In this document: one piece after another, positions 1 to 5,024 of the stretch
Numbering within the stretch: position 1 is the stretch's first letter
Layout of the letters: every line of letters begins with the position of its first letter
Source: Aquificaceae bacterium
GTDB taxonomy: Bacteria; Aquificota; Aquificia; Aquificales; Aquificaceae
Length of the DNA stretch: 5,024 nucleotides
Assembly: GCA_015487835.1 (NCBI GenBank)
Contig: WFOY01000076.1
Location: forward strand, 1-5,024
Reading direction: 5' to 3'
Program-made: the position numbers and the translations under genes
The notes under the pieces: generated by a model
Databases searched by the model: none
Told to the model about the DNA's origin: nothing
The model's input: only the letters and a program-made list of their open reading frames with translations

Positions 1-981
1 GATCATGAAGACGGTGGAGCAGCAGGTAGGAGAGACGACGGGATCCAGACCCATCTCCTTGGCGTAGGTCAGTACGCCTTCAGCCGGGAAGGCTATACCG
101 TTCACCCCGGCTATCAGGGAGTAAACATCGAACTTGATACGGTCCGGTCCGGCGGGCCTCGCACACCCTATCATTATGGGCACCGAGGGCATGGTCTTCC
201 TTGCGTAGAAGACTATCTCCGCACCCTCCTCAGGGTTTGGTGGGGGTAACAGCTGGAAGCTTGCCTTCCCGTAGTAGGGCATCACCACAACGAGGACGAG
301 GGCGTCGGGAGAGTGGTCCGCTATCATCTGGAGGGCCTTCCTCTCTCCCTTTATCTTTCCGTAGTGGAGCCCTATGATCACGTGGGGAACTATCCTCAGT
401 CCCGCTTCTTTAAGAAACTTGAGGGAGTTGTAGTAGTCTTCGGTGGTTCTGTGGGGCAGTTTGTAGACCTTGGATATGGTCTCGTTGTCGCCTATTATGT
501 CGATAAGAACTGCATCCACCTTTGCCTCCGCGAGACCCTCCGCCAGACGCCTGTCCACAAGACCGACGTGACAGGTCACCAGGAGACCCAGTTCTTCCTT
601 TATACGCCTGATCGTGTTCAGGAAGGGTCCGAGATCCACAACCCCGTCTCTGTTTGATCCTCCGGATATAAGTATCCCTGTGACGCCTTTGGCCTTAAGG
701 TCTTCACAGACCTCCCAGAGCTTCTCGGGGGTTTCGGCGGGGATCATGTGCCACAGTATCTTGCTGGCACAGTGGTCACACATAAGGTCGCATCGCTTTC
801 CCGTTATGGAAATATCCACGAAGCGGACAGGACCCTTTACGGAGAAGTCCTCCACCTCGTAATGCTTAAACCCAGGGCTGTGGAAGTAAACCTCCCTGCC
901 AAAGTTCCTGATCCTTATATCGAGGCCCTCTCTTATCCTGTCGCAGAGGTCCTTATTAAGATCCAGGTCCAGGTCTAACAT
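1..981 (-). CDS. Radical SAM protein, probable LipS1/LipS2-type lipoyl synthase subunit (partial, 3' end outside window)
   Basis: Open frame of 327 codons from an ATG at 981 to base 1 with no stop, so the C-terminus is missing. Residues 64-71 read CDLMCDHC, the CxxxCxxC motif (C64, C68, C71) that binds the [4Fe-4S] cluster of radical SAM enzymes. SGGSN at 106-110 fits the SAM-contacting 'GGE' position. A GCARP-AGPDR stretch lies near 272-281, and a CC pair at 320-321 could serve an auxiliary cluster. The overall look is biotin-synthase-like. The start is fixed by an in-frame TAA just upstream (985-987), yet no Shine-Dalgarno is visible in the 22-base gap after lbpA, so translation may be coupled to that gene. 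LipS1 and LipS2 are a radical SAM pair that inserts sulfur into octanoyl groups on lipoyl domains, and in sHdr loci they are encoded with lbpA. Position beside lbpA is the main ground for the call. I cannot say which of the two it is, and another radical SAM function is possible. Confidence 0.75.
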   Translation of the reverse strand, partial: MLDLDLDLNKDLCDRIREGLDIRIRNFGREVYFHSPGFKHYEVEDFSVKGPVRFVDISITGKRCDLMCDHCASKILWHMIPAETPEKLWEVCEDLKAKGVTGILISGGSNRDGVVDLGPFLNTIRRIKEELGLLVTCHVGLVDRRLAEGLAEAKVDAVLIDIIGDNETISKVYKLPHRTTEDYYNSLKFLKEAGLRIVPHVIIGLHYGKIKGERKALQMIADHSPDALVLVVVMPYYGKASFQLLPPPNPEEGAEIVFYARKTMPSVPIMIGCARPAGPDRIKFDVYSLIAGVNGIAFPAEGVLTYAKEMGLDPVVSPTCCSTVFMI

Positions 982-1003
982 GGTTTACAGAAGGGGCGGC
1001 GGT

Positions 1004-1450
1004 TCAGCCGCACTTGACCCCCTTCTCCTCCGCTACCTTTCTTAAAGCCTCCACGGCTTCCTGTCCCTTCAGAAGCTGGTTAACCTCGTCCATGTTGGTG
1101 GGTTTGATCTTCACTATCCAGCCGCTTCCGTAGGGGTCGTCGTTCACCAGAGCTGGGTTGGCCTTCAGGCTCTCGTTAACCTCCACTATCTCGCCCTCGA
1201 AGGGAGCAGGGACAGGTCCGACCCACTTCCCGCTCTCTATGGTCGCCACGCTCTTTCCCTTCTTGACGACCTTACCTACCTTCTTCGGTGTATAGGCGAC
1301 GAGCCTCCCGGCCATGGCGGCAGCTATCGAGGTTAGGCCGACTGTATAAGTCCCGTCACCGTTGTCCTTGGCCCAGGTGAAGGCGTTTGCCTCAGGATCC
1401 ACGTGGTAGAGAAGGTCCTCAGGGACCTGACAACCGTTCACCTCTGCCAT
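1004..1450 (-). CDS. lbpA: Lipoate-binding protein LbpA (GcvH-like) of the sHdr sulfur oxidation system
   Basis: 148 residues, close to the size of glycine cleavage H proteins. The fold signature is clear: a YTVGLTSIAAAMAG segment at 35-48, then ATIESGKWVGPVPAPFEG at 69-86, with K75 as the expected lipoyl-lysine. A NDDPYGSGWIVKI stretch at 103-115 matches the conserved C-terminal half of GcvH. Cysteines occur only near the ends (C7 and C147). The start is an ATG preceded by GGGAGGTG at good spacing, 37 bases after the dsrE-like gene. No glycine cleavage genes are visible, and the neighbours are sHdr subunits, which argues for LbpA. LbpA proteins are cytoplasmic, carry lipoate on this lysine, and are required for sHdr-dependent oxidation of thiosulfate or related sulfur compounds. 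The lipoyl arm is thought to carry sulfur intermediates to sHdr. A housekeeping GcvH is the alternative and is unlikely in this context. Confidence 0.93.
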   Translation of the reverse strand: MAEVNGCQVPEDLLYHVDPEANAFTWAKDNGDGTYTVGLTSIAAAMAGRLVAYTPKKVGKVVKKGKSVATIESGKWVGPVPAPFEGEIVEVNESLKANPALVNDDPYGSGWIVKIKPTNMDEVNQLLKGQEAVEALRKVAEEKGVKCG

Positions 1451-1487
1451 TTTGCACCTCCCGTTTATTGGATTTCTGAATATTCTA

Positions 1488-1892
1488 TCAGAACACTATG
1501 AGTTTATCCGCCTCCATAGCCCTTATGGCGAACTCACTTGCTGGCACTATGCCGTCGAGTTCGGGTATCAGGTCCTCCTCTGTGAGACCAAGCGAATCAA
1601 CGGCCTGCTTGCAGGAGTAGAACTTTACACCTGCCATCTTCGCGTCCTTCATGAAGTCGTAAACGGTCTTTGGCTTCTTTCCGTTCTGGGAGAAGCAGTT
1701 CCCCTCTAAGGATGGACAGATCTTCTCGGCTATGCCTTTGCGGATCAGGTTGGTCCCGTCCATGTTGAAGAACATCTCGACGTCGGCATCGTTCGCAGCC
1801 ATCAGGGCTGCGATGTAGAAGGGAGAGGCACACCGCCAGGGGGTCCTGGGACCGCTCGTCATCAGGATAACTATCTTCTTCTCGCCCTCCAC
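1488..1892 (-). CDS. DsrE-family sulfur-transfer-like protein
   Basis: About 134 residues with a DsrE-type layout: a first strand KKIVILMTSGP (5-15), a helix SPFYIAALMAANDADVEMFF (23-42), and a later GVKFYSC-KQAVDSLGL segment in which C94 sits where DsrE-family proteins carry their persulfide-forming cysteine. Further cysteines are C21, C59 and C66. I chose the GTG at 1892 because GAGGTGA (1904-1898) is an ideally spaced ribosome binding site for it. A GTG at 1901 would add three residues, but it lies inside that site, one base after the hdrB2 stop. DsrE/TusA-type proteins pass sulfur as persulfides in the cytoplasm, and DsrE homologues are regularly encoded in sHdr loci. The place between hdrB2 and lbpA suggests sulfur delivery to, or handling near, LbpA or sHdr. 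This is inference. The exact DsrE subgroup cannot be assigned by eye. Confidence 0.85.
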   Translation of the reverse strand: MEGEKKIVILMTSGPRTPWRCASPFYIAALMAANDADVEMFFNMDGTNLIRKGIAEKICPSLEGNCFSQNGKKPKTVYDFMKDAKMAGVKFYSCKQAVDSLGLTEEDLIPELDGIVPASEFAIRAMEADKLIVF

Positions 1893-1897
1893 TGCCC

Positions 1898-1904
1898 TCA
1901 CCTC
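1898..1904 (-). promoter_or_regulatory. Ribosome binding site of the dsrE-like gene, overlapping the hdrB2 stop
   Basis: GAGGTGA, complementary to the 16S rRNA 3' end, begins inside the hdrB2 TGA stop codon (1905-1903) and ends five bases before the GTG at 1892. It favours 1892 over the GTG at 1901 and implies translational coupling of the two genes. Confidence 0.7.
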
Positions 1905-2895
1905 ACACGAGACCGAGTCTCTTGAGGACAGGGATAGGGTCGGAGAGGTTGTCCTTCAGCTTCACGTCCCCAGCGCTGTAGCCGAAGGCTATACCGAGTA
2001 GCTGGGTGAAGTAGGCTGCTGGAACGTCCACATCGGGAACGCCCTTCATCATAAGCCTGTGCCTGTACATCTCCAAAGAGGCGTGGCAGAGGGGACACTC
2101 GGTAGCTATTATGTCCGCGCCGTTCCTCTTGGCGGTCTGGAGGATCATCATCACGAACTTCTCCGAGACCTGCTCGTCGGACAGGGAGTGGGGACCTCCG
2201 CAGCACTGGGTGTGCATGGGCTCAAACTCAACGTTCGTCGCCCCAGCGGCCTCGAGGAGCGCCTCCATGTAGTAGGGGTGTTCGTCGTCGTCGGCGGTGT
2301 CCCTCTTACTTGGCCTCGCCTCCTCGTCCTGACCCCCTATGTGGGAGTATGTCCTCGCATAGTAGTGAGGCCTCGTGTAAAGGCAGCCGTAGTAGTTAGC
2401 TACCTTGAGACCTTTGAGGGGCTTCTTGGTTCTCTCCTTTACCTTCTCAGGCCCAGCTTCGTGGTAGAACCACTCGAGTATATGGTAGGTGTAGGGTATC
2501 TCGTCTATGGGATCGACGCCCCCCTCTTTTAGAAGTTCGTTCACCCTCTCGAAGACCTTTCTGTCTGTCTCAAGGAAGTACTCCGCCCTCTGGAGGGAGA
2601 AGGAACACCCGTTGCAGGGTGCCACTATTACGTTGTGGCCTTGCTTCCTGGCGAGGGACATGTTTCTGGCGTTAAGGAGCATGGTTCCCCAAAAGGAGAC
2701 GTTCTTGGTCTCCATAGCGCCACAGCAGTTGTAGTCTTCGAGGTAATCGAGCTCCAAACCCAGCTCCTTGGCAACTATCCTCGTCGAGACGTCGTACGCC
2801 CTGGCGGCACCTTCCAAGGAACACCCAGGGTAGTAGGCCACCTTCTTACCTATGCCCCCCATGGGGGGTTTTCTAAGATGAAGAGCTATAGCCAT
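1903..2895 (-). CDS. shdrB2: sHdrB2, CCG-domain subunit of the sulfur-oxidising heterodisulfide reductase-like complex
   Basis: 330 residues with two CCG (cysteine-rich) domains. The first has C25, C57-C58, C94 and C97 (YYPGC, YNCCGA, APCNGC). The second has C171, C231-C232, C267 and C270 (YYGC, TQCCGG, TECPLC). Both full five-cysteine sets are present, as in HdrB of methanogens, where they hold non-cubane [4Fe-4S] clusters at the heterodisulfide site. In sHdr these sites are taken to process the bound sulfur substrate. The second domain has an unusually long spacing between C171 and C231, with a polar charged stretch at about 183-203. I chose the ATG at 2895 because AAGGAGGTGA lies just upstream and the CCG fold follows directly. 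A longer reading frame to 3075 would overlap hdrC2 and looks like an out-of-frame copy of it. The gene starts 17 bases after hdrC2. Its position after hdrC2 makes this the B2 copy, with B1 expected beyond hdrA. Confidence 0.93.
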   Translation of the reverse strand: MAIALHLRKPPMGGIGKKVAYYPGCSLEGAARAYDVSTRIVAKELGLELDYLEDYNCCGAMETKNVSFWGTMLLNARNMSLARKQGHNVIVAPCNGCSFSLQRAEYFLETDRKVFERVNELLKEGGVDPIDEIPYTYHILEWFYHEAGPEKVKERTKKPLKGLKVANYYGCLYTRPHYYARTYSHIGGQDEEARPSKRDTADDDEHPYYMEALLEAAGATNVEFEPMHTQCCGGPHSLSDEQVSEKFVMMILQTAKRNGADIIATECPLCHASLEMYRHRLMMKGVPDVDVPAAYFTQLLGIAFGYSAGDVKLKDNLSDPIPVLKRLGLV

Positions 2896-2900
2896 CTCAC

Positions 2901-2910
2901 TCACCTCCTT
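2901..2910 (-). promoter_or_regulatory. Strong ribosome binding site fixing the hdrB2 start
   Basis: AAGGAGGTGA lies in the 17-base gap after the hdrC2 stop, five bases before the ATG at 2895. It decides for this start against in-frame upstream codons up to 3075. Confidence 0.85.
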
Positions 2911-2912
2911 GG

Positions 2913-3674
2913 TCAGTGTGTAAGCGCTCCCTCCTCCTCCATGACCTTCCTGAGGACCTGCTTGAACCTGTTCCAGTTCTTGGTCCTCGGATGGAAGAGC
3001 ATGTGTTTGGCGTTCAGGAGGAGGAAGCCTATGTTCATATTCTTTATGGGCTTTACGGCGAGCTGCTTGAGCCACTCAGGCATGCCACCCATGAAGGGTA
3101 TGGGCTTCTTGAGTATCGGATCCTTTACCACCTGGTAACCCTGCTTCTCTATCCATCCAAAGAGCAGTTCTCCGTCCTCTATCCTTCCGTACTCGTAAAC
3201 CACATCCATGAAGAACTTGTCGAACTTCTTGGAGGGATACTCCTCTATGAGGCCCCTCTTCGCCATGACCCTCAGTATGGCCTTCAGGACCTCCTCAACG
3301 AGGACGCCCTTGGGGCACCTGTGGGTGCACTTGTGACAGGAGACACACCTCCACATAACGTCGGCCCGCTTCTGGAGCTCGTCTATGAGTCCCAGCCTGG
3401 CGAGGTATATGAAGTGTCTGGGATTGTACCTCTCATCCCAGTAGTTGTGAACAGGGCACGAGGCTGTGCAGTAGGAACACTGGTAGCAGTTGACTATTGT
3501 CTTCCCCTCAGGCTGGGCCACAACCTCGTCGTAGAAGGAGAGGTCGTAGTCCTCTATGGTTCTGGGTAGGATTATCAGGTTCCAGTCACCGGACACATCT
3601 ATACCGTCGATCACAAGCCTCTCTTTCCTTAGGATCCTTTCCGGCTCTACAAGGCTCCTCTCGTGAATAGCCAT
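2913..3674 (-). CDS. shdrC2: sHdrC2, two-cluster ferredoxin-like subunit of the sHdr complex
   Basis: 253 residues. Two [4Fe-4S] motifs are plain: C63, C66, C69 and C73 followed by Pro (CYQCSYCTASCP), and C110, C113, C116 and C120 followed by Pro (CVSCHKCTHRCP). This is the HdrC pattern, which relays electrons between the CCG subunit HdrB and the flavin subunit HdrA. The N-terminal ~60 residues and the long C-terminal region from about 130 are longer than in small HdrC proteins. That part is rich in Lys and aromatic residues, with no clear membrane segment, which suits a soluble cytoplasmic complex. The ATG at 3674 has a near-perfect ribosome binding site. The gene sits between the Hyp gene (15-base gap) and hdrB2 (17-base gap), the order of the C2-B2 pair in sHdr loci. 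It is read as electron transfer from B2 towards the HdrA FAD; this path is inferred from the family. Confidence 0.93.
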   Translation of the reverse strand: MAIHERSLVEPERILRKERLVIDGIDVSGDWNLIILPRTIEDYDLSFYDEVVAQPEGKTIVNCYQCSYCTASCPVHNYWDERYNPRHFIYLARLGLIDELQKRADVMWRCVSCHKCTHRCPKGVLVEEVLKAILRVMAKRGLIEEYPSKKFDKFFMDVVYEYGRIEDGELLFGWIEKQGYQVVKDPILKKPIPFMGGMPEWLKQLAVKPIKNMNIGFLLLNAKHMLFHPRTKNWNRFKQVLRKVMEEEGALTH

Positions 3675-3680
3675 CTCTCA

Positions 3681-3690
3681 CACCTCCTTT
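3681..3690 (-). promoter_or_regulatory. Near-perfect ribosome binding site of hdrC2, touching the Hyp stop codon
   Basis: AAAGGAGGTG matches the anti-Shine-Dalgarno over ten bases. Its first A is the last base of the Hyp TGA stop (3692-3690). A ribosome ending on Hyp would stop on top of this site, which fits coupled synthesis of complex subunits. Confidence 0.85.
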
Positions 3691-4493
3691 CAGGTGTATT
3701 CAACAGGGGCATGGACCCCTAAAAGCCTTCTTGCCATAACGCTCGCAGGTGGGAAAAAGCCCTTAGCACTGTGCATGGTGGAGAGGGTCATGTAGTCCAC
3801 GTAGGTGGCGTATATCATGGCGAGGAATATGTCCACGAAAAGGTAACCCTTCACCTTGATACCGAACTCGGAGAGCTTTTCGGCTATCTGTTCGTAAACC
3901 TTCTTGAACTGGTTGTAGGTCTCACCGTACATGCGCCTGCCTCTTCCACCTGTGGGAGGTTCCTCCTTGAGGAAGACTATGGCTCCCGTTTCGGTCTCCG
4001 GATCCCAGACCCAGCTGGTCCAGAGTATGTACCTGTCGGGGAAGGTGAAGTGAAGGATCTCAGCTGCAATATCCTTTGCGGCCTTCCTGTCCACGCCCCT
4101 TATGAGACCTGCGAACTCGTTTACCTTCTCCTCCCAAGACCTGATCTGCTTCTTCTTGCCTATACCGAGAAAGCCTCCCTTCTCATCCCCGTACAGCAGG
4201 TCGCTTATGGCCTCCTTGAGCTTGTCCGCTCCGGTTTCCTCTATGATCTTCTTGCGCTTCCTACGGGAGGCGAAGATCCTCTCCAGGATCTTCTCAAGGT
4301 CCTCCTCCGTTAGGGAGGGTAGCTTGTCCTTCGAGAGCTTTTCTTGGAAGAACAGAGACTTCTCGAGAAGGTCCTGGTAGAACTCCTGAACGAAGTCCTC
4401 ACCCTCGCTGAGTATCTTGACGAGGTAGTCTCTGATGAGGGCGTCGTCTAACGTAGCTGGCTTGAAGCTTTCTGTTCTCTTCTCCTCCGCCAT
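3690..4493 (-). CDS. sHdr-associated 'Hyp' subunit (conserved hypothetical protein between hdrA and hdrC2)
   Basis: 267 residues, recognised mainly by position: sHdr loci carry a conserved hypothetical gene between hdrA and hdrC2, and its product has been found with the complex in Aquifex. It has no cysteine at all, so it binds no Cys-ligated cluster and is probably structural or a docking subunit. The N-terminal ~100 residues look helical and highly charged (LTEEDLEKILERIF at 61-74, then the basic run RRKRKK at 77-82). A Gly/Lys-rich link (GGFLGIGKKK, 106-115) precedes a second part with aromatic strands (YILWTSWVWDPETETGAIVF, 155-174). The C-terminus has hydrophobic FVDIFLAMIYATYVDYM at 219-235, too rich in polar and charged residues for a confident membrane span. 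The ATG overlaps the hdrA stop as TGATG, with AAAGGTG at 4508-4502 as ribosome binding site. The biochemical role is not known to me. Confidence 0.85.
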   Translation of the reverse strand: MAEEKRTESFKPATLDDALIRDYLVKILSEGEDFVQEFYQDLLEKSLFFQEKLSKDKLPSLTEEDLEKILERIFASRRKRKKIIEETGADKLKEAISDLLYGDEKGGFLGIGKKKQIRSWEEKVNEFAGLIRGVDRKAAKDIAAEILHFTFPDRYILWTSWVWDPETETGAIVFLKEEPPTGGRGRRMYGETYNQFKKVYEQIAEKLSEFGIKVKGYLFVDIFLAMIYATYVDYMTLSTMHSAKGFFPPASVMARRLLGVHAPVEYT

Positions 4494-5011
4494 CAGGCTG
4501 ACACCTTTGCACCTATGAAGGTTGCTGCTTCAGCTCCTGCCGCCTCTCCCTCGGCCAGAGAAGACTCTATGTCTATGGGTCCCTTGCAGGCGCCCGCTAT
4601 GAAGACACCAGGTCTGTTGGACACGATGTTGGACCCTGACTCCTCGGCGGGAACCAGGAACTGGCTGTCCGGATCTTGAGCCAGACCGAGGATCTTGGCG
4701 ACCTTCTTGGTCCCCTCAGAGGGTTCCATGCCAAGGACAAGGACTACGAGGTCCATCGGAACCTCAGCGGGTCTCTGGACTATCGTGTCCTCATGCTTGA
4801 CCCTCAGCCTTCCATCGGCAGGGTTGTAAGTTATCTCGGCTATCCTTCCCCTCACGTACCGCACACCGTACTTCTCCTGAGGTGCCCAGTAGAAGGGGTA
4901 CTCCCAGGTCCCGTAGGTCCTCACATCCATGTAGTAGCAGAACACATCGACGTCGGGGTACTTTTCCCTGATCTCGGAACCCTGAAGCCCTGATAGGGCA
5001 CACCCGTACCT
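4493..5011 (-). CDS. shdrA: sHdrA, FAD-binding subunit of the sHdr complex (C-terminal part only)
   Basis: About 172 C-terminal residues are visible; the N-terminal part lies beyond the right end. The frame stays open to 5024, but the last 13 bases look like adapter, so I end the gene at 5011. HdrA features in order: VFCYYMDVRTYG, matching the 'Y-D-R-G' strand of HdrA; KYGVRYVRGRIAEI; a KHEDTI-like segment; the MDLVVLVLGMEPS strand; and a C-terminal GVFIAGACKGPIDI motif followed by an Ala-rich helix that closes the FAD/NAD(P)-binding fold. In HdrA proteins this flavin takes or splits electrons; in sHdr it is thought to pass electrons from sulfur oxidation to a soluble acceptor. Where classical HdrA has a CSxxCC cluster motif, this protein shows only RYGCALSG with one cysteine, as expected of the sHdr type. 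The stop overlaps the Hyp start (TGATG). Confidence 0.92.
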   Translation of the reverse strand, partial: RYGCALSGLQGSEIREKYPDVDVFCYYMDVRTYGTWEYPFYWAPQEKYGVRYVRGRIAEITYNPADGRLRVKHEDTIVQRPAEVPMDLVVLVLGMEPSEGTKKVAKILGLAQDPDSQFLVPAEESGSNIVSNRPGVFIAGACKGPIDIESSLAEGEAAGAEAATFIGAKVSA

Positions 5012-5024
5012 CTGTCTCTTATAC
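5012..5024. other. Probable leftover Tn5/Nextera mosaic-end adapter at the contig end
   Basis: CTGTCTCTTATAC is identical to the first 13 bases of the 19-base Tn5 mosaic end used in Nextera libraries, and the match ends exactly at the last base of the window. This is the orientation expected when a read runs through its insert into the adapter. A chance exact match of this length at the very end is improbable. The four codons it adds to sHdrA (Tyr-Lys-Arg-Gln) should be disregarded. A natural Tn5-like end is not supported by anything else here. Confidence 0.85.

Noticed and set aside
313..978. Plus-strand open frames across 313-978.
   Set aside because: They are antisense to the radical SAM gene, which is open over 327 codons with a clear CxxxCxxC motif.
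1004..1450. Housekeeping glycine cleavage H protein (gcvH).
   Set aside because: The fold is shared, but no gcvT or gcvP is present and the gene is embedded among sHdr genes, the known context of LbpA.
1451..1487. Possible internal promoter in the 37-base gap before lbpA (TAGAAT as a -10-like box).
   Set aside because: No -35 box at proper distance; the gap is AT-rich, holds the lbpA ribosome binding site, and does not form a terminator hairpin. Read-through is simpler.
2913..3075. N-terminal extension of sHdrB2 up to 3075, giving a 390-residue reading frame.
   Set aside because: The added residues overlap the end of hdrC2 in another frame, are Pro/Gln/His-rich and unlike HdrB, and a strong ribosome binding site precedes the ATG at 2895.
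2916..3569. Long plus-strand open frame of 217 codons.
   Set aside because: It lies antisense to hdrC2, whose double 4Fe-4S motifs are unmistakable; the plus-strand product has no domain-like features. The same holds for plus-strand frames at 2059-2532, 2635-3138 and 3771-4313.
5012..5024. End of a natural Tn5/IS50 element.
   Set aside because: The sequence fits the engineered mosaic end rather than the IS50 outside end, and it coincides exactly with the contig boundary; no transposase or target duplication is seen.

Overview
The window holds one tightly packed minus-strand operon that fills almost the whole sequence. It is most simply read as a sulfur-oxidising heterodisulfide reductase-like (sHdr) locus with its lipoate-binding partner. 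In transcription order (right to left) the genes are: sHdrA (only the C-terminal ~172 codons), the cysteine-free sHdr 'Hyp' subunit, the two-cluster ferredoxin-like subunit sHdrC2, the CCG-domain subunit sHdrB2, a small DsrE-family protein, the lipoate-binding protein LbpA (a GcvH-like protein), and a radical SAM protein that runs off the left edge and is probably one of the LipS1/LipS2 lipoyl synthase pair. Junctions range from a TGATG overlap to a 37-base gap, and no promoter, terminator or plus-strand gene is convincing.

The organism is probably a thermophilic, chemolithotrophic sulfur oxidiser, most likely of the Aquificota. The grounds are the gene order A-Hyp-C2-B2 followed by dsrE and lbpA, the Lys/Glu/Arg-rich proteins, the frequent AGG (Arg) and ATA (Ile) codons, and the strong AAAGGAGGTG-type ribosome binding sites. 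Base composition looks a little above 50% GC by eye. This taxonomic call is an inference and was not tested by a search.

How the genes work together (established for the family, inferred here): the sHdr complex sits in the cytoplasm and oxidises protein-bound sulfane sulfur to sulfite. HdrB-type subunits carry CCG-bound iron-sulfur clusters at the presumed sulfur site, HdrC relays electrons, and HdrA carries FAD. LbpA presents a lipoyl-lysine arm that is essential to the pathway. DsrE-type proteins are sulfur-transfer partners, typically acting with TusA and rhodanese. The LipS1/LipS2 pair inserts sulfur into octanoyl-LbpA. The upstream hdrC1 and hdrB1 genes, and the remaining lipoate assembly genes, would be expected just outside the two ends.

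The last 13 bases of the window match the start of the Tn5/Nextera mosaic end exactly. They are probably leftover sequencing adapter at a contig end rather than genomic DNA, so the first few residues readable in sHdrA should not be trusted. I see no mobile element, CRISPR array, RNA gene or unknown system. The interest lies in a complete sulfur-oxidation and dedicated lipoylation module and in some unusual details of its subunits.
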